Origin: a virus
Virus record (IMG/VR): IMGVR_UViG_3300046724_000324
Span: 1-40,716 of that record
Direction: 5' to 3' (one strand)
Length of the DNA stretch: 40,716 nucleotides
Shown piece after piece: positions 28,173 through 37,244 of this stretch (position 1 is the first letter of the stretch; every line of letters begins with the position of its first letter). The notes beneath the pieces are model-generated. The model made no database searches and had not been told where the DNA came from. It was given only the letters and a program-made list of their open reading frames with translations. A program made the position numbers and the translations under genes.

Positions 28173-30614
28173 ATGACCGTTGCTTCCGACAGGATGCAGA
28201 TCGGGAATGGCACGAACCCGCCGATGACGCGGGTCAATTCGTATGCCACGCCCAACCGCGGCATGGGCGCGGCTGCCAAGCGCAAGGGGACCGATCCAGT
28301 CTTCGGCGCGCACTCGCTGATCGAGACCTACCAGGACAACCGGAACGTCGAGAAGGTCAGCAAGCTCTACAACGAGATGGTCGGGTTCCCAAACCTGGCC
28401 GAAGATCCGTTCGTGTTGGAACAGGCGAAGGCGGCAGTGCTGGCGTCGCTGAAGGACGTCTTCGCGACGATGCAGTATCTGCGGAACAAGTGGCTGATCC
28501 TCTACCGGCTCTACCGCGGCGAGACGATCAACCAGTTCAACTACGGCCGCATGCAGCTGCACTCGCCGACGCCGTTCAAGCTCGTCGAGTCGATCCACCC
28601 GCGGATCATGCGGACGGTGTTCGGCAGCGACAACTGGTTCAAGCTCTACGGCGTCGATGATGAGCACGACGTTCCGGCCGCGGCCCAGGAGATGCTCAGC
28701 TACGACCAGCTGCGCGTCTGCAACTACAAGCAGAAGGCTTCTCGCTTCATCCGCGACGGCTTGATCTACGGCACCGCGATCCAGAAGACCTACTGGAAGC
28801 AAGAGATCGGCGAGCGTTCCTATCGCGTGGCTCGTCGCGTCCCGCACCCGACGATTCCCGGCGCCTCCAAGGTCGACCTGGAAGCGACGACGAGGAAGGA
28901 GCTGCTCTTCGACGGCAACGATGTGCTGCCGATCAGCATCTTCGACTTCCAAGCTTCGCCGTGCGCATCGTCGATCGACGAAGCTGAGTGGTGCCTCGAT
29001 CGCTCGATGTGGCCAGACTTCCGAGTGAAGCAGATGATCGAGATGGGCCACTGGCTCGGTCTCGAAGCTCTGAAGAGCTACGGAGGCAGCAACGACTTCA
29101 GCTACGAGGATCCGTTCAAGCAGCGCAAAGCCTACGCCTACGGTGTCTACGACAATCGCAACGGCGCCCAGGCTCCCCACATCCCGCACTACGAGTGCGT
29201 GGACTGGTGGGGCCCGCTGGTGATCAAGGACGAAGGCGGCTCCTACACCACCCGCATCTGCAACGTGGTGATGCTGGATCCGAACGGCTTGTCGCTGATC
29301 CCGCGCGTGACGCAGAACCCATTCTGGCACGGCAAGAAGCCGTATCAGGTCTGGCGGCCGATCGAGCTCGAGGGCGAGTTGTTCGGCATGGGTGTGATCG
29401 AGCCGATCGCGCGGCTCTCAGTGGAGAAGGACACGAAGCGTCAGCTGCTGATGGCGGCCACGCAGCTCGAAGGCAACCCGATGATGGTGGTCTCAGACCA
29501 AGCCAACATCGCCGCTGGCCAGCTGCTTGCGCAACCCGGCCTGATCATCCGTGTGCCCGGCAACCCGAACGAGGCGGTGATGCCGGTGCAGTTCAATCAG
29601 GTGAGCGACACCGTGCTGCGTGCTGAAAACGTGCTCGAGGTCGAGATGCGTGAGGTCACTGGCGTCACCGCGCCAGTCCTTGGCGCGACCGATCCACTCG
29701 GTGGATCAGGCAAGACGGCGACGCAGAGCAACAACGACCTCAACGAGGCGAACATGCGCCTCAGTGGTCCGATCAACAACTACGACACGGAGGTCACCGT
29801 GCCGATGCTGGACATGATCTGCTGGAACAACATGCAGTTCATGTCGATGGCGAGAGTGATCAGGCAGATCGGACCGATGGGGATGAGCTACCGAGATCGC
29901 TTCATGGTTCGCCCCGAGGACATCATCGGTCGCTTCATTTGCCAACCGCTGTCCGGCTTCAAGCTGATGACGAAGCAGACGCAGGTGCAGCAGCTCGTCA
30001 ACATTCTCGATCGCGCGCCGATCATCAACCAGCAGTATGGGCCGAAGGCCGTGAACATGCCGCGGCTGATGGCCTACATCTTGGAGACCGGCTTCGACAT
30101 CAGGAACACCGACGAGTTCATTCAGCGATCGCCGGACGAGTCTCGCCTGCTCACCGCTCTCGAGGAGCACGAGCTCTGGTATCACGGCAACGTTCCGCCG
30201 CGTCGCGCGGACGACAACGACTACCGTCACTGGCTGGCGCACAGCGAGGAGCTGAAGAGCGAGCGGTTCCAGTTCCTGCAGGATTCGGATCCGGCGACCG
30301 CTGCAATGGCGCGTGCACACATTGCCGACCACATGAGGAAGCTCGCCAGGTTGGCCGAGGCCCAGGAACAGATGATGATGATGATGCAGCAACAGGCGAC
30401 GCTGCAGAATCTCGTCGGCGCCGGTGTCGACGCTGGCGGTGGCATGACCGACGAGTTGGGGACCGACAACGGCGTGGCGCCGGAAGGTGCCGGCACGCCC
30501 GACCAGCAACCGACGAGTCCCAAGGTTCGAACCAACGAGTTCGATCGACAGGGGCCGTCGGCTGACGTGAAGAGCCCGGCCATGGCCGGCGCACCCAACC
30601 CCGGCGCCATGTGA
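28173..30614 (+). CDS. Portal protein
   Basis: This 813-residue protein is placed and shaped like a podovirus-type portal: next to the terminase, before scaffold and capsid, with a long helical part and an acidic, Gln/Met-rich C-terminus (EQMMMMMQQQA). Internal stretches such as GKKPYQVWRPIELEGELFG, GMGVIEPIARLSVEKDTKRQ and MREVTGVTAPVLGATDPLGG are typical of this group. It forms the dodecameric ring through which DNA enters and leaves. AAGGA lies about 8 nt before the ATG. Confidence 0.85.
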   Translation: MTVASDRMQIGNGTNPPMTRVNSYATPNRGMGAAAKRKGTDPVFGAHSLIETYQDNRNVEKVSKLYNEMVGFPNLAEDPFVLEQAKAAVLASLKDVFATMQYLRNKWLILYRLYRGETINQFNYGRMQLHSPTPFKLVESIHPRIMRTVFGSDNWFKLYGVDDEHDVPAAAQEMLSYDQLRVCNYKQKASRFIRDGLIYGTAIQKTYWKQEIGERSYRVARRVPHPTIPGASKVDLEATTRKELLFDGNDVLPISIFDFQASPCASSIDEAEWCLDRSMWPDFRVKQMIEMGHWLGLEALKSYGGSNDFSYEDPFKQRKAYAYGVYDNRNGAQAPHIPHYECVDWWGPLVIKDEGGSYTTRICNVVMLDPNGLSLIPRVTQNPFWHGKKPYQVWRPIELEGELFGMGVIEPIARLSVEKDTKRQLLMAATQLEGNPMMVVSDQANIAAGQLLAQPGLIIRVPGNPNEAVMPVQFNQVSDTVLRAENVLEVEMREVTGVTAPVLGATDPLGGSGKTATQSNNDLNEANMRLSGPINNYDTEVTVPMLDMICWNNMQFMSMARVIRQIGPMGMSYRDRFMVRPEDIIGRFICQPLSGFKLMTKQTQVQQLVNILDRAPIINQQYGPKAVNMPRLMAYILETGFDIRNTDEFIQRSPDESRLLTALEEHELWYHGNVPPRRADDNDYRHWLAHSEELKSERFQFLQDSDPATAAMARAHIADHMRKLARLAEAQEQMMMMMQQQATLQNLVGAGVDAGGGMTDELGTDNGVAPEGAGTPDQQPTSPKVRTNEFDRQGPSADVKSPAMAGAPNPGAM

Positions 30615-31021
30615 CGCAACTCGACTTCTCAGCCCCTCCGCCAGAACTGACTGCTTTCCGAGATGTTCGGGAGCAGGAGAAGGAAGTCATCGAGTCGTGC
30701 GATCGCCGCATCGCCACCCTGAAGGCCGCCATCGAGATGGCTGATGGCGTGCTGCAGATGGCGTCCAGCGTCGGTTTCAAGCAGTTCGTGCAGGCGCTTG
30801 GAGACATGCGCCAAAGCCGGATGCGCGAGCTGTTTGCCGCCAAGACGGACAGGGAAGCGAACATCCTGACCGGGCGTGTGCAGGAGATCGAGGCCGTGAT
30901 CAATGTGGTCGGCCGGACCAACAGCACTCGGCAGAGTCTTGCAGAAGCTCTCGCCGGAGCAGAGGATGCCAAGCACCAGATCGAGCGCCGGATTCCCCCG
31001 GCACCCAAGGAACCCAAATGA
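30611..31021 (+). CDS. Hypothetical coiled-coil protein after the portal
   Basis: This 136-residue protein starts with GTG overlapping the portal stop (GTGA). It is helical throughout (EQEKEVIESCDRRIATLKAA), with coiled-coil periodicity, and ends in a proline-rich tail. Post-portal position suggests a head accessory or scaffold-related role; no family recognised. Confidence 0.6.
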   Translation: MTQLDFSAPPPELTAFRDVREQEKEVIESCDRRIATLKAAIEMADGVLQMASSVGFKQFVQALGDMRQSRMRELFAAKTDREANILTGRVQEIEAVINVVGRTNSTRQSLAEALAGAEDAKHQIERRIPPAPKEPK

Positions 31022-31278
31022 CCGGACACGCAACAAACGAAGGCGTCGGCGCGGCACAGTCCAAGGCCGGCGACATGGCAACCCCACTGAATCGCGGCAT
31101 GGGGCACGCAGCCACCATGGAAGCGATGAACAGCAAGACGCGGAGCCCGCACAACGCAGCGGGCGGTCCTGCCTACGACTACCAGGATGTCGACGGAGCG
31201 AGCGCAGACGAGCACGTTGTCGGTTACGAGACCGGCAACGGCGGATCGAGCGACACGCCCGCTGGCACCCACGGCTGA
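31018..31278 (+). CDS. Small disordered hypothetical protein
   Basis: This 86-residue protein starts with ATG overlapping the preceding stop (ATGA). It is rich in Gly, Ala, Asn, Ser and Thr and looks mostly unstructured. Function unknown. The 152 nt after it hold no gene; I see GGGCC/GGCCC halves but no T-run. Confidence 0.55.
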   Translation: MTGHATNEGVGAAQSKAGDMATPLNRGMGHAATMEAMNSKTRSPHNAAGGPAYDYQDVDGASADEHVVGYETGNGGSSDTPAGTHG

Positions 31279-31430
31279 TGAGATCGGGCCAGTTCGCCGC
31301 ACCACCGAGGCCCTAAACCCTAGTGCGGTCCCGGTTCTCCCGATGGGTCATTCGAGAGACCACTGATGCTCGGAGTCGTGACCGAGGCTTTGGCACTGAA
31401 GCTGCGGGAGTCGTGCGCCGCGAAAGTTCG

Positions 31431-32459
31431 ATGACCACAAACCAACCCAGTCAATTCTCAGCACGCTCCGACCAGGCGGCACTCGCTCTGAAGGCAAGCA
31501 TGAAGGATCGCCAAGGCAATCCACTGCAGCCCAGGAGTGTGCCGGTCGATGCTGATGGTCAGCCGGCTCGTCCACTGCCCCCGGAAGGTTCCTACGCACG
31601 TCAGCAGATTGAGGCTCAGCGCGCTGCAGCAGCGGCGCGCATGAATCCTCAACAGCCCGTGCCGACCCAGCCGGCAGCGCAGAACGGACAGCCACAAGGG
31701 CAACCACCCCAGCAGCCGAACGCAGAGCCGCCAGCTCAGGACGTTTCTCCGAACGCACAACGACGCTTCAGTGAACTGACCGCGACTCTGCGACAGCGAG
31801 AGCAAGCCCTGCAACAAGCAGAGACGAGAAGCCGACAACTCGAAGAGTCCCACGCCCAGCTGCAGGCTCGCCTGCAGTCGGTCGAGGAGGGCTACAAGAA
31901 GGTGATCGGACAGAACCTGGAATCACTCGATCCCGAGACGCGCGCTGCAGTGATGCAGGACGCGCGCATGACCGAGCTGGTTGCCGGGATCGAGTCTCGT
32001 CTCTTGCAGCGGATCGACCCGATGCTGAAGACAGTGCGAGACCGTGCCGCTCAGGACGATCTCTCGCGACTGGCTTCCAAGTATCCGGGCTTCCGCCTGG
32101 ACACGCATCTTGAGCTGATCGAGATCTTCCGCGAGAAGAACCCAAACTGCAGCATCGAGCAGGCGTTCCGCGCCGTCGCGGAGCCGGAGGAGCTCATCCC
32201 GAGTCAGGACCGTGCGCCCGCGATCCCACCCATCGCGATGCCGTCTCCTGGCAACGTTGCTCCAAGGTATGTCCCGCAGCCTGATCCGAAGCAGTTGACC
32301 CCTGAACAAGAGGTCGAGATCGACAGGCAGCGAGCGTTCGAGTTGGCTCGTAGCACGAACACGGTGGATCGGCGAAACGCCGGTCGCGCCATGGACGCGC
32401 TGATCAAGAGCAAGCTCGCCGCAAGACTCCCGAAGGGGCCGCCGAGCTATCAGCGGTAG
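31431..32459 (+). CDS. Scaffold protein candidate
   Basis: This 342-residue protein sits directly before the capsid gene and has the usual scaffold features: a Pro/Gln-rich disordered N-terminal third (QPQGQPPQQPN), a long coiled-coil helix (RQREQALQQAETRSRQLEES) and a charged helical C-terminus ending PPSYQR. It would guide prohead assembly and leave before or during packaging. The ATG at 31431 is chosen because the 36 codons upstream are Arg-rich; a GTG at 31413 is possible. Confidence 0.7.
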   Translation: MTTNQPSQFSARSDQAALALKASMKDRQGNPLQPRSVPVDADGQPARPLPPEGSYARQQIEAQRAAAAARMNPQQPVPTQPAAQNGQPQGQPPQQPNAEPPAQDVSPNAQRRFSELTATLRQREQALQQAETRSRQLEESHAQLQARLQSVEEGYKKVIGQNLESLDPETRAAVMQDARMTELVAGIESRLLQRIDPMLKTVRDRAAQDDLSRLASKYPGFRLDTHLELIEIFREKNPNCSIEQAFRAVAEPEELIPSQDRAPAIPPIAMPSPGNVAPRYVPQPDPKQLTPEQEVEIDRQRAFELARSTNTVDRRNAGRAMDALIKSKLAARLPKGPPSYQR

Positions 32460-32506
32460 CGCGCTGGGTTGGATCTCGGTCAACCACGACCGCAGACCTG
32501 ACCCAA

Positions 32507-33538
32507 ATGACCTCCTTCATCGGTGACACTTCGATTCTGTCCACGTTCGATATCGAGCGTGGCAACCGTGAGGATCTCCTCGAGATCATCACCAACATCT
32601 CGCCCATGGACACGCTCATGCTGTCCGGGCTCGAGAAGGTTCCAGCCTCCAACACCACGCACGAGTGGTTGGTGGACATCCTCGCCGACTTCGGCGACCC
32701 GGACGTTGGCAATGCCGACGTGCAGGCCGTCGCGGAAGGCTCGGACGCGACCTTCGAACCGCTTGTCCCGCGCAAGCGCCTGTGCAATCTGACGCACATC
32801 ATCCGCCGGACCTTCGATGTGTCCGACACCCAGCGTGACGTGAACACCGCGGGCATCCGCGACGAATACGTCTACCAGCTGCGCAAGGCGTCGATGGAGC
32901 TCGCCCGCTTCATCGAGTTCGCGCTCGTGCATTCGATCCGTCAGTTCCAGACGGCTCAGGGCAACCACGTCGGCGTGCTGCCGCGCAAGATGGACGGCTT
33001 CTACGCCTTTGCGGCGGCCAACGATCCGACCTGCGTGACGACCCTCGGCCTCTCCGAAGAGGAAATGGGCACCGTCACTCACGTCACCGGCAACTCGCCG
33101 ACGAACTGCATCACCGAGTGCATCCTCAACGAGCAGCTCGAGGCGATGTGGAACAAGGGCGCGATGACCGACACCATCTGGGTGAACGCGCCGCAGAAGC
33201 GGAGCCTGTCGAACCTGGTGCTGAACCCGAACAGCCAGGTCCGCTACAACATCAACGTCGCCGAGCGCACGGTGATCAACACGGTCGACTTCTACCAGTC
33301 CGACTTCGGCACGCAGAAGATCTACCTGCACCGCTACCAGTCCAACGACGTGATCTCGATGGCCGAGGCCAACAAGATCCGCATCGCCGTGCTGCGCCCG
33401 GTGCTCGCCGTCGAGCTCGCCAAGGTCGGCTCCTCGACCAAGGGCATGATCGAATGGGAAGGCACCCAGGAGTTCCTGGCCCCCAACGCCATCGGCTTCA
33501 TCTTCGGCCTGTGCGAGGGCGTCGCCGGCTGCCCGTAG
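32507..33538 (+). CDS. Major capsid protein, SU10/DUF5309 type
   Basis: This 343-residue protein matches the SU10-like capsid family (DUF5309): RGNREDLLEIITNISPMDT near the N-terminus, then NTTHEWLVDILADFGDPD, NLTHIIRRTFDVSDTQRDV and a C-terminal QSDFGTQKIYLHRYQSNDV. It builds the icosahedral shell with an HK97-like fold. There is no clear Shine-Dalgarno before the ATG; a small GGTTG/CAACC hairpin lies in the 47-nt leader. Strong call. Confidence 0.85.
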   Translation: MTSFIGDTSILSTFDIERGNREDLLEIITNISPMDTLMLSGLEKVPASNTTHEWLVDILADFGDPDVGNADVQAVAEGSDATFEPLVPRKRLCNLTHIIRRTFDVSDTQRDVNTAGIRDEYVYQLRKASMELARFIEFALVHSIRQFQTAQGNHVGVLPRKMDGFYAFAAANDPTCVTTLGLSEEEMGTVTHVTGNSPTNCITECILNEQLEAMWNKGAMTDTIWVNAPQKRSLSNLVLNPNSQVRYNINVAERTVINTVDFYQSDFGTQKIYLHRYQSNDVISMAEANKIRIAVLRPVLAVELAKVGSSTKGMIEWEGTQEFLAPNAIGFIFGLCEGVAGCP

Positions 33539-33541
33539 TCC

Positions 33542-33667
33542 GTGCAGCGTCTCTGTCGACTCTGCGGTGGCCTTGTCGTCGCGAATCGCGACGGCAAGGC
33601 CGTCACCATGACTTGCCAGGGCTGCGGCCGGAAGGAGATGAAGTATCTCACTTCGAAAGGCGGTTGA
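33542..33667 (+). CDS. 41-residue zinc-ribbon microprotein
   Basis: A GTG-started frame just 3 nt after the capsid stop encodes two perfect Cys pairs (Cys5, Cys8, Cys25, Cys28: CRLCGG and CQGCGRK), the classic zinc ribbon. It is short, but the Cys spacing and its tight position between capsid and the next gene argue for a real gene. Function unknown. Confidence 0.6.
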   Translation: MQRLCRLCGGLVVANRDGKAVTMTCQGCGRKEMKYLTSKGG

Positions 33668-33714
33668 CGGAAGTGCACTGACCCTCGCCGTGTGCGAGTG
33701 ATCGCGAGACCCTG

Positions 33715-34137
33715 ATGCTCTACACCTACACTTGCAAGTCGTGCGGTTGGTCGGACACGCTCATCCGTCCAGCGTCCCAATGCGACACGCCGCAACCATG
33801 CCCGAATGGTCACCTTGCCGATCGTGACTTCCTCGCTGACTGGAAGACGATCCAGACGCCATCGAGCTCACGCAACGCGAACAAGGTGAAGGACAGCAAG
33901 CGCATCTACGGGGCCAGCACGAAGGCTGCCGCTCGGCGCAAGGAAGCCGCCTACGGCGAGCACATCCACGAGCGCAGGAAGCAGCTCGCCAACGACGGTA
34001 ACAAGCGATCGTCGTTCAAGCACACGCACTCGATCCCGGCCGAGCTCTTCCACGGCAAGAAGAAGGAGACCGGCGATGACCAATACTGGAACGATCCGAA
34101 GAACGTCGCCAAGCACAGCGACTTCAAGGTGAGCTGA
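33715..34137 (+). CDS. FmdB-like zinc-ribbon protein
   Basis: This 140-residue protein has an N-terminal zinc ribbon (MLYTYTCKSCGW, then CPNGH; Cys7, 10, 23, 29, His33), as in FmdB-type small zinc-ribbon proteins. The rest is Lys-rich and basic, possibly nucleic acid-binding, and contains HIHERRKQLANDGNK. Its TGA overlaps the adaptor ATG (TGATG). Role in the head region is not known. Confidence 0.65.
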   Translation: MLYTYTCKSCGWSDTLIRPASQCDTPQPCPNGHLADRDFLADWKTIQTPSSSRNANKVKDSKRIYGASTKAAARRKEAAYGEHIHERRKQLANDGNKRSSFKHTHSIPAELFHGKKKETGDDQYWNDPKNVAKHSDFKVS

Positions 34138-35822
34138 TGAGCTCTACATTCCAGGACGACTTCGATCGCGTCGATGGACCGATCGGCAGCGACTACCTGA
34201 TCCCATGCGGCATGGTCTCTATCTCGAGTGAGGCCGTGATCCCGGTCGGCCTGTCCGGCAACTCGCCAGAGACCTTCGATCCCACGTCGGTGAAGACGCA
34301 GGTGCTGGTGGTCTCCGAGGACATGGACTCGCCAGACCAGGTGCTGCGCGCGGTCTGGGCCCGCGACCTGAATCCTCCGACAGGAGGAGCGCCGTTGTCG
34401 GTCGACACCGATCCAGCCTTCTCGATCCTGGCCAGGATGAGCAAGGATCCGTTGATCGTCGACCTTGGTGCGGACGAGGATCCCTACTGCTACGACCAGG
34501 GCTATGGGCTGCGGGTGACGTGCCCGATCGACAACAGCGCGCCGATCCTCAAGATCATCAAGTTCCAGCCGCTGCGCCGAGCTCCTGGGCTCAACCGGCC
34601 TTCATCGAGCGAGCCGGACGGCGCCACAGTGCTTGCGAGCTACACGCTGCAGGCGCCAGATCTCAACGTCGATCCGGTGTGGTTGGCGGCGCAGTCGCTC
34701 ACGGAGCCGGTCACTGGCGACATCCCCTACCAGGGCTTCTGGCAGGACATGCGCCTTCGCATCCGCCGCGGCGAGGCCGAGGTCATCCTCGAGGCGTTCA
34801 TCAACGACCGCCACCTGAACCAGCCGGCACTCACCTACACCGACAAGCGCGACCCATTGTGGTCTGTGGTCGGCCGTCCTGGCTTCGAGTTCCTGTCGGC
34901 CACGGACGACTCGCAACCTGTTGGCGCCAGTCCATACGCGCTGATCGGCGAGCCGCTGATGCGCTGCACGCTGTTCGCGACGCAGACGGTCAAGGAGTTC
35001 ACCAAGCCGGTTGTTCTCTCGCCCGACAACTTCTTCACCTACGACGAGGTGGTGAACCGCGTCGTGACTCTGGTCGAGAAGAACGGCGACGCCAAATACA
35101 ACAAGACCACGGCTGGCCAGACCAAGCTCGCTGTCTACCTGCAGTTCGTTCTCGACGCCGAGGCGCACATCATCAGGAAGACCGGCTTCTGGCAGTGGCT
35201 CTGGCGTGAACAGTCGATCTACTTCATCAATGGAGTTGCCAACTACGAGCTGCCTGACGACTGCGGCATGGTCAACCTGATCAGGCCGGGCAACTACAGC
35301 GGTCCGCCACTGAAGCAGATCCCGATGTGGGAGTTCAGGAAGCGGTATGGCTCGGTGAGTGGTGCCGGCGGTCCGCCGCGCATCTACATGCTCAAGGGCG
35401 AGTCGGTGAACAATCGCCAGGAGATCCTGGTCTACCCGACGCCGACCGTGCTGACGGCAACAGGCATGGTCCCAGCCGTGCAGATCGAGACCTCGTTGGT
35501 CGCCGACGCCTACATGCAGGTCGAGTATTACGCCAAGCGTCTCCGACCGACGAAGACCGACAGGCAGATCCCCTACATCCCGCAGGAGCACATCGACGTG
35601 CTGATCTGGGGCGCCGCCGCGCACGCGATGGTGCTCGACACCGATGCCGACAACACCGCGGCGACGCAGCAGGTGTTCGAAGGCAAGCTGCGTGACCTGA
35701 TCCGCGAGCAGTTCCGCGGCAACAGCAACGCGCCGGAGGTGGTCCGTTCCGCAGCCGACCTCGGCCCTGTTGGCATCTCGGTGCCGCTGCTGCGCTACCA
35801 GCAGTTCGAAGGTTTACTGTGA
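34137..35822 (+). CDS. Head-tail adaptor with an N-terminal jelly-roll-like domain
   Basis: This 561-residue protein has two parts. Residues 1-290 begin FQDDFDRVDGPIG, the 'DDFxRxDGxLG' signature of concanavalin-like jelly-roll domains, and are beta-rich. Residues about 291-561 look like a phage head-tail adaptor: NFFTYDEVVNRVVTLVEKNG, FWQWLWREQSIYFINGVANY, a beta segment, and HIDVLIWGAAAHAMVL. Adaptors are usually 200-270 residues and lack such a domain, so this is a fusion. The domain may decorate the virion. ATG overlaps the preceding stop. Confidence 0.7.
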   Translation: MSSTFQDDFDRVDGPIGSDYLIPCGMVSISSEAVIPVGLSGNSPETFDPTSVKTQVLVVSEDMDSPDQVLRAVWARDLNPPTGGAPLSVDTDPAFSILARMSKDPLIVDLGADEDPYCYDQGYGLRVTCPIDNSAPILKIIKFQPLRRAPGLNRPSSSEPDGATVLASYTLQAPDLNVDPVWLAAQSLTEPVTGDIPYQGFWQDMRLRIRRGEAEVILEAFINDRHLNQPALTYTDKRDPLWSVVGRPGFEFLSATDDSQPVGASPYALIGEPLMRCTLFATQTVKEFTKPVVLSPDNFFTYDEVVNRVVTLVEKNGDAKYNKTTAGQTKLAVYLQFVLDAEAHIIRKTGFWQWLWREQSIYFINGVANYELPDDCGMVNLIRPGNYSGPPLKQIPMWEFRKRYGSVSGAGGPPRIYMLKGESVNNRQEILVYPTPTVLTATGMVPAVQIETSLVADAYMQVEYYAKRLRPTKTDRQIPYIPQEHIDVLIWGAAAHAMVLDTDADNTAATQQVFEGKLRDLIREQFRGNSNAPEVVRSAADLGPVGISVPLLRYQQFEGLL

Positions 35823-35827
35823 TGCTG

Positions 35828-35856
35828 TTGACAAGTGGAGATGATCATGGTTGCAT
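35828..35856 (+). promoter_or_regulatory. Promoter candidate before the HNH gene
   Basis: TTGACA (35828-35833), a 17-nt spacer, then TTGCAT (35851-35856), with the HNH ATG at 35863 six nt later. The -10 is weak (3/6). It could let the HNH gene be expressed on its own. Confidence 0.3.
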
Positions 35857-35862
35857 GCCGAC

Positions 35863-36327
35863 ATGGCAAGCAAATCGATCTCTGGTTCCAACTACCTGAT
35901 CCACGACGATGGTCGAGTCCAACATTCCGAGACTGGAACAGTGCTCAAGCCGTGGTTGGCCGGCGGGAGATTCACCGTTGGTTTTCAGCGCGATGGAAAG
36001 CGCATCGACTGCAAGATTCACCTCCTTGTGCTACTCGCCTTCGTTGGTCCACCAGGCAAGAACCAAGTGGCAATGCACCTGGATGCTGATCCGACCAACA
36101 ACAGGCTCTCCAACCTCAAGTGGGGAACTAGGAAAGAGAACCAGCAGCAGATGTTCCTCGATGAGCATGCTCACTGGCAGAAGCTCACTGCCGAACAGGT
36201 TCGAGAGATTCGGCGGCGCAAGGAAGCTGGAGAGACCTACAAGGAGTTGGCTGAAGCCTTCGGCATGAACTCCATCACTAGCATCTACAACATCTGCAAG
36301 CGGATCACTTGGGGGTGGCTCAAGTGA
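35863..36327 (+). CDS. HNH homing endonuclease with C-terminal helix-turn-helix
   Basis: This 154-residue protein has an HNH core (His53; His72; NNRLSNLKWGT at 79-89; KENQQQ) followed by a helix-turn-helix with KLTAEQVREIRRRKEAGETY and KELAEAFGM. The C-terminal layout parallels the HNH at 11343. It interrupts adaptor and tail genes, a typical homing site. The ATG at 35863 is used; a TTG four codons earlier is possible. It overlaps the next gene by GTGA. Confidence 0.8.
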   Translation: MASKSISGSNYLIHDDGRVQHSETGTVLKPWLAGGRFTVGFQRDGKRIDCKIHLLVLLAFVGPPGKNQVAMHLDADPTNNRLSNLKWGTRKENQQQMFLDEHAHWQKLTAEQVREIRRRKEAGETYKELAEAFGMNSITSIYNICKRITWGWLK

Positions 36328-37244
36328 CCAAATGGCAAGCGTTCCCGCTTCGTCAGGCTGGCCAGCCGTGGCCTGGCACCAACGAGAAGGGTGGCAAGCT
36401 CGATGACGGCCGCGGCAACCTCAACAAGAACTCGAGTAACTGCACGATCAACCGTGCTGACGAGCTCAGCAAGCGCAAGGGCTTCGTTCGCGGACTGAAC
36501 GAACGCTTCGGCACCGTGGTCTGCGGCCTCTTCCCCTACACGGATGGGTGTGGCCGGGAGTGGCTGCTGGTGGCCAGCGACGACGGGATCGCCATCAGGC
36601 AGCCGTTCGTCATCCCCACCTTCACCGTGGACGACAGCTACCCTTCCGACAGCTTCGACGACGTGGCCGGCATCAGCACGCTCGACTGGCGGAACACCGA
36701 GCTCTACGAGGCGGTGGCCGGCTCGCTGCTGCGGTCGGTCGGCACCTCGACGGCGCCGTTCGACGCGGCGAGCTACCTTCGCTGGTTCAAGGCCGCGGCG
36801 TCGCAGTCCTACCAGGTGCAGATCGAGTATGCGTTCACCGCGGCGCTCACGACGACGCAGGTCGTCAGCATCGCGATCAAGGGCAACAACGACCTGTTGA
36901 CCGGGGCCTACCTGCAGGCCGACCTGCAGTTCGCTGCCGGCGGCGCCTACGTCGCCAAGCTCTACAAGATCAACGCCTCGAGGACGCGATCGCTGCTCGG
37001 ACAGATCGTCGTCTCTGGGTCGGTGGTCAATCCGAGCGGCTTCCTGACTCTCACCTACACGAAGACCTTCGGGTCCACGGCGACATTCATTCCGAAGATC
37101 AGCGTGGTTCCGACCGGAGGCTCTCTGCAGGAGTTCTCACCGTCGTCGTTGAGCTCGATCGAAGATGCTGACCTTGGTCAGATCTCGGCGATCGGCTGCA
37201 ACGCGAACGCTTCGATCCTCGTCGTCTCTGGCGGAGCAGTCTGA
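36324..37244 (+). CDS. Tail protein with nozzle/TTPB-like N-terminus
   Basis: This 306-residue protein starts with GTG overlapping the HNH stop (GTGA). The first 90 residues (NCTINRADELSKRKGFVRGL, then GREWLLVASDDGIAIR) resemble the start of podovirus tail-nozzle or tubular B proteins, where an 'N-x-D-x-L-x-K-R-x-G' stretch opens a beta-propeller. The remainder is beta-rich and Ser/Thr/Gly-rich without a known fold. Its stop overlaps the next gene by TGATG, and the next gene supplies a fuller propeller-like region, so nozzle functions may be split across both. Confidence 0.6.
   Translation: MTKWQAFPLRQAGQPWPGTNEKGGKLDDGRGNLNKNSSNCTINRADELSKRKGFVRGLNERFGTVVCGLFPYTDGCGREWLLVASDDGIAIRQPFVIPTFTVDDSYPSDSFDDVAGISTLDWRNTELYEAVAGSLLRSVGTSTAPFDAASYLRWFKAAASQSYQVQIEYAFTAALTTTQVVSIAIKGNNDLLTGAYLQADLQFAAGGAYVAKLYKINASRTRSLLGQIVVSGSVVNPSGFLTLTYTKTFGSTATFIPKISVVPTGGSLQEFSPSSLSSIEDADLGQISAIGCNANASILVVSGGAV

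Noticed and set aside
28101-29330. Long minus-strand frame opposite the portal gene
   Set aside because: It is antisense to a well-supported portal gene; high GC codon bias makes such shadows long.
31279-31430. Possible terminator or tRNA before the scaffold gene
   Set aside because: Only short GGGCC/GGCCC halves without a T-run, and no cloverleaf could be drawn. The CCCTAAACCCTA string resembles a telomere unit but is not repeated.
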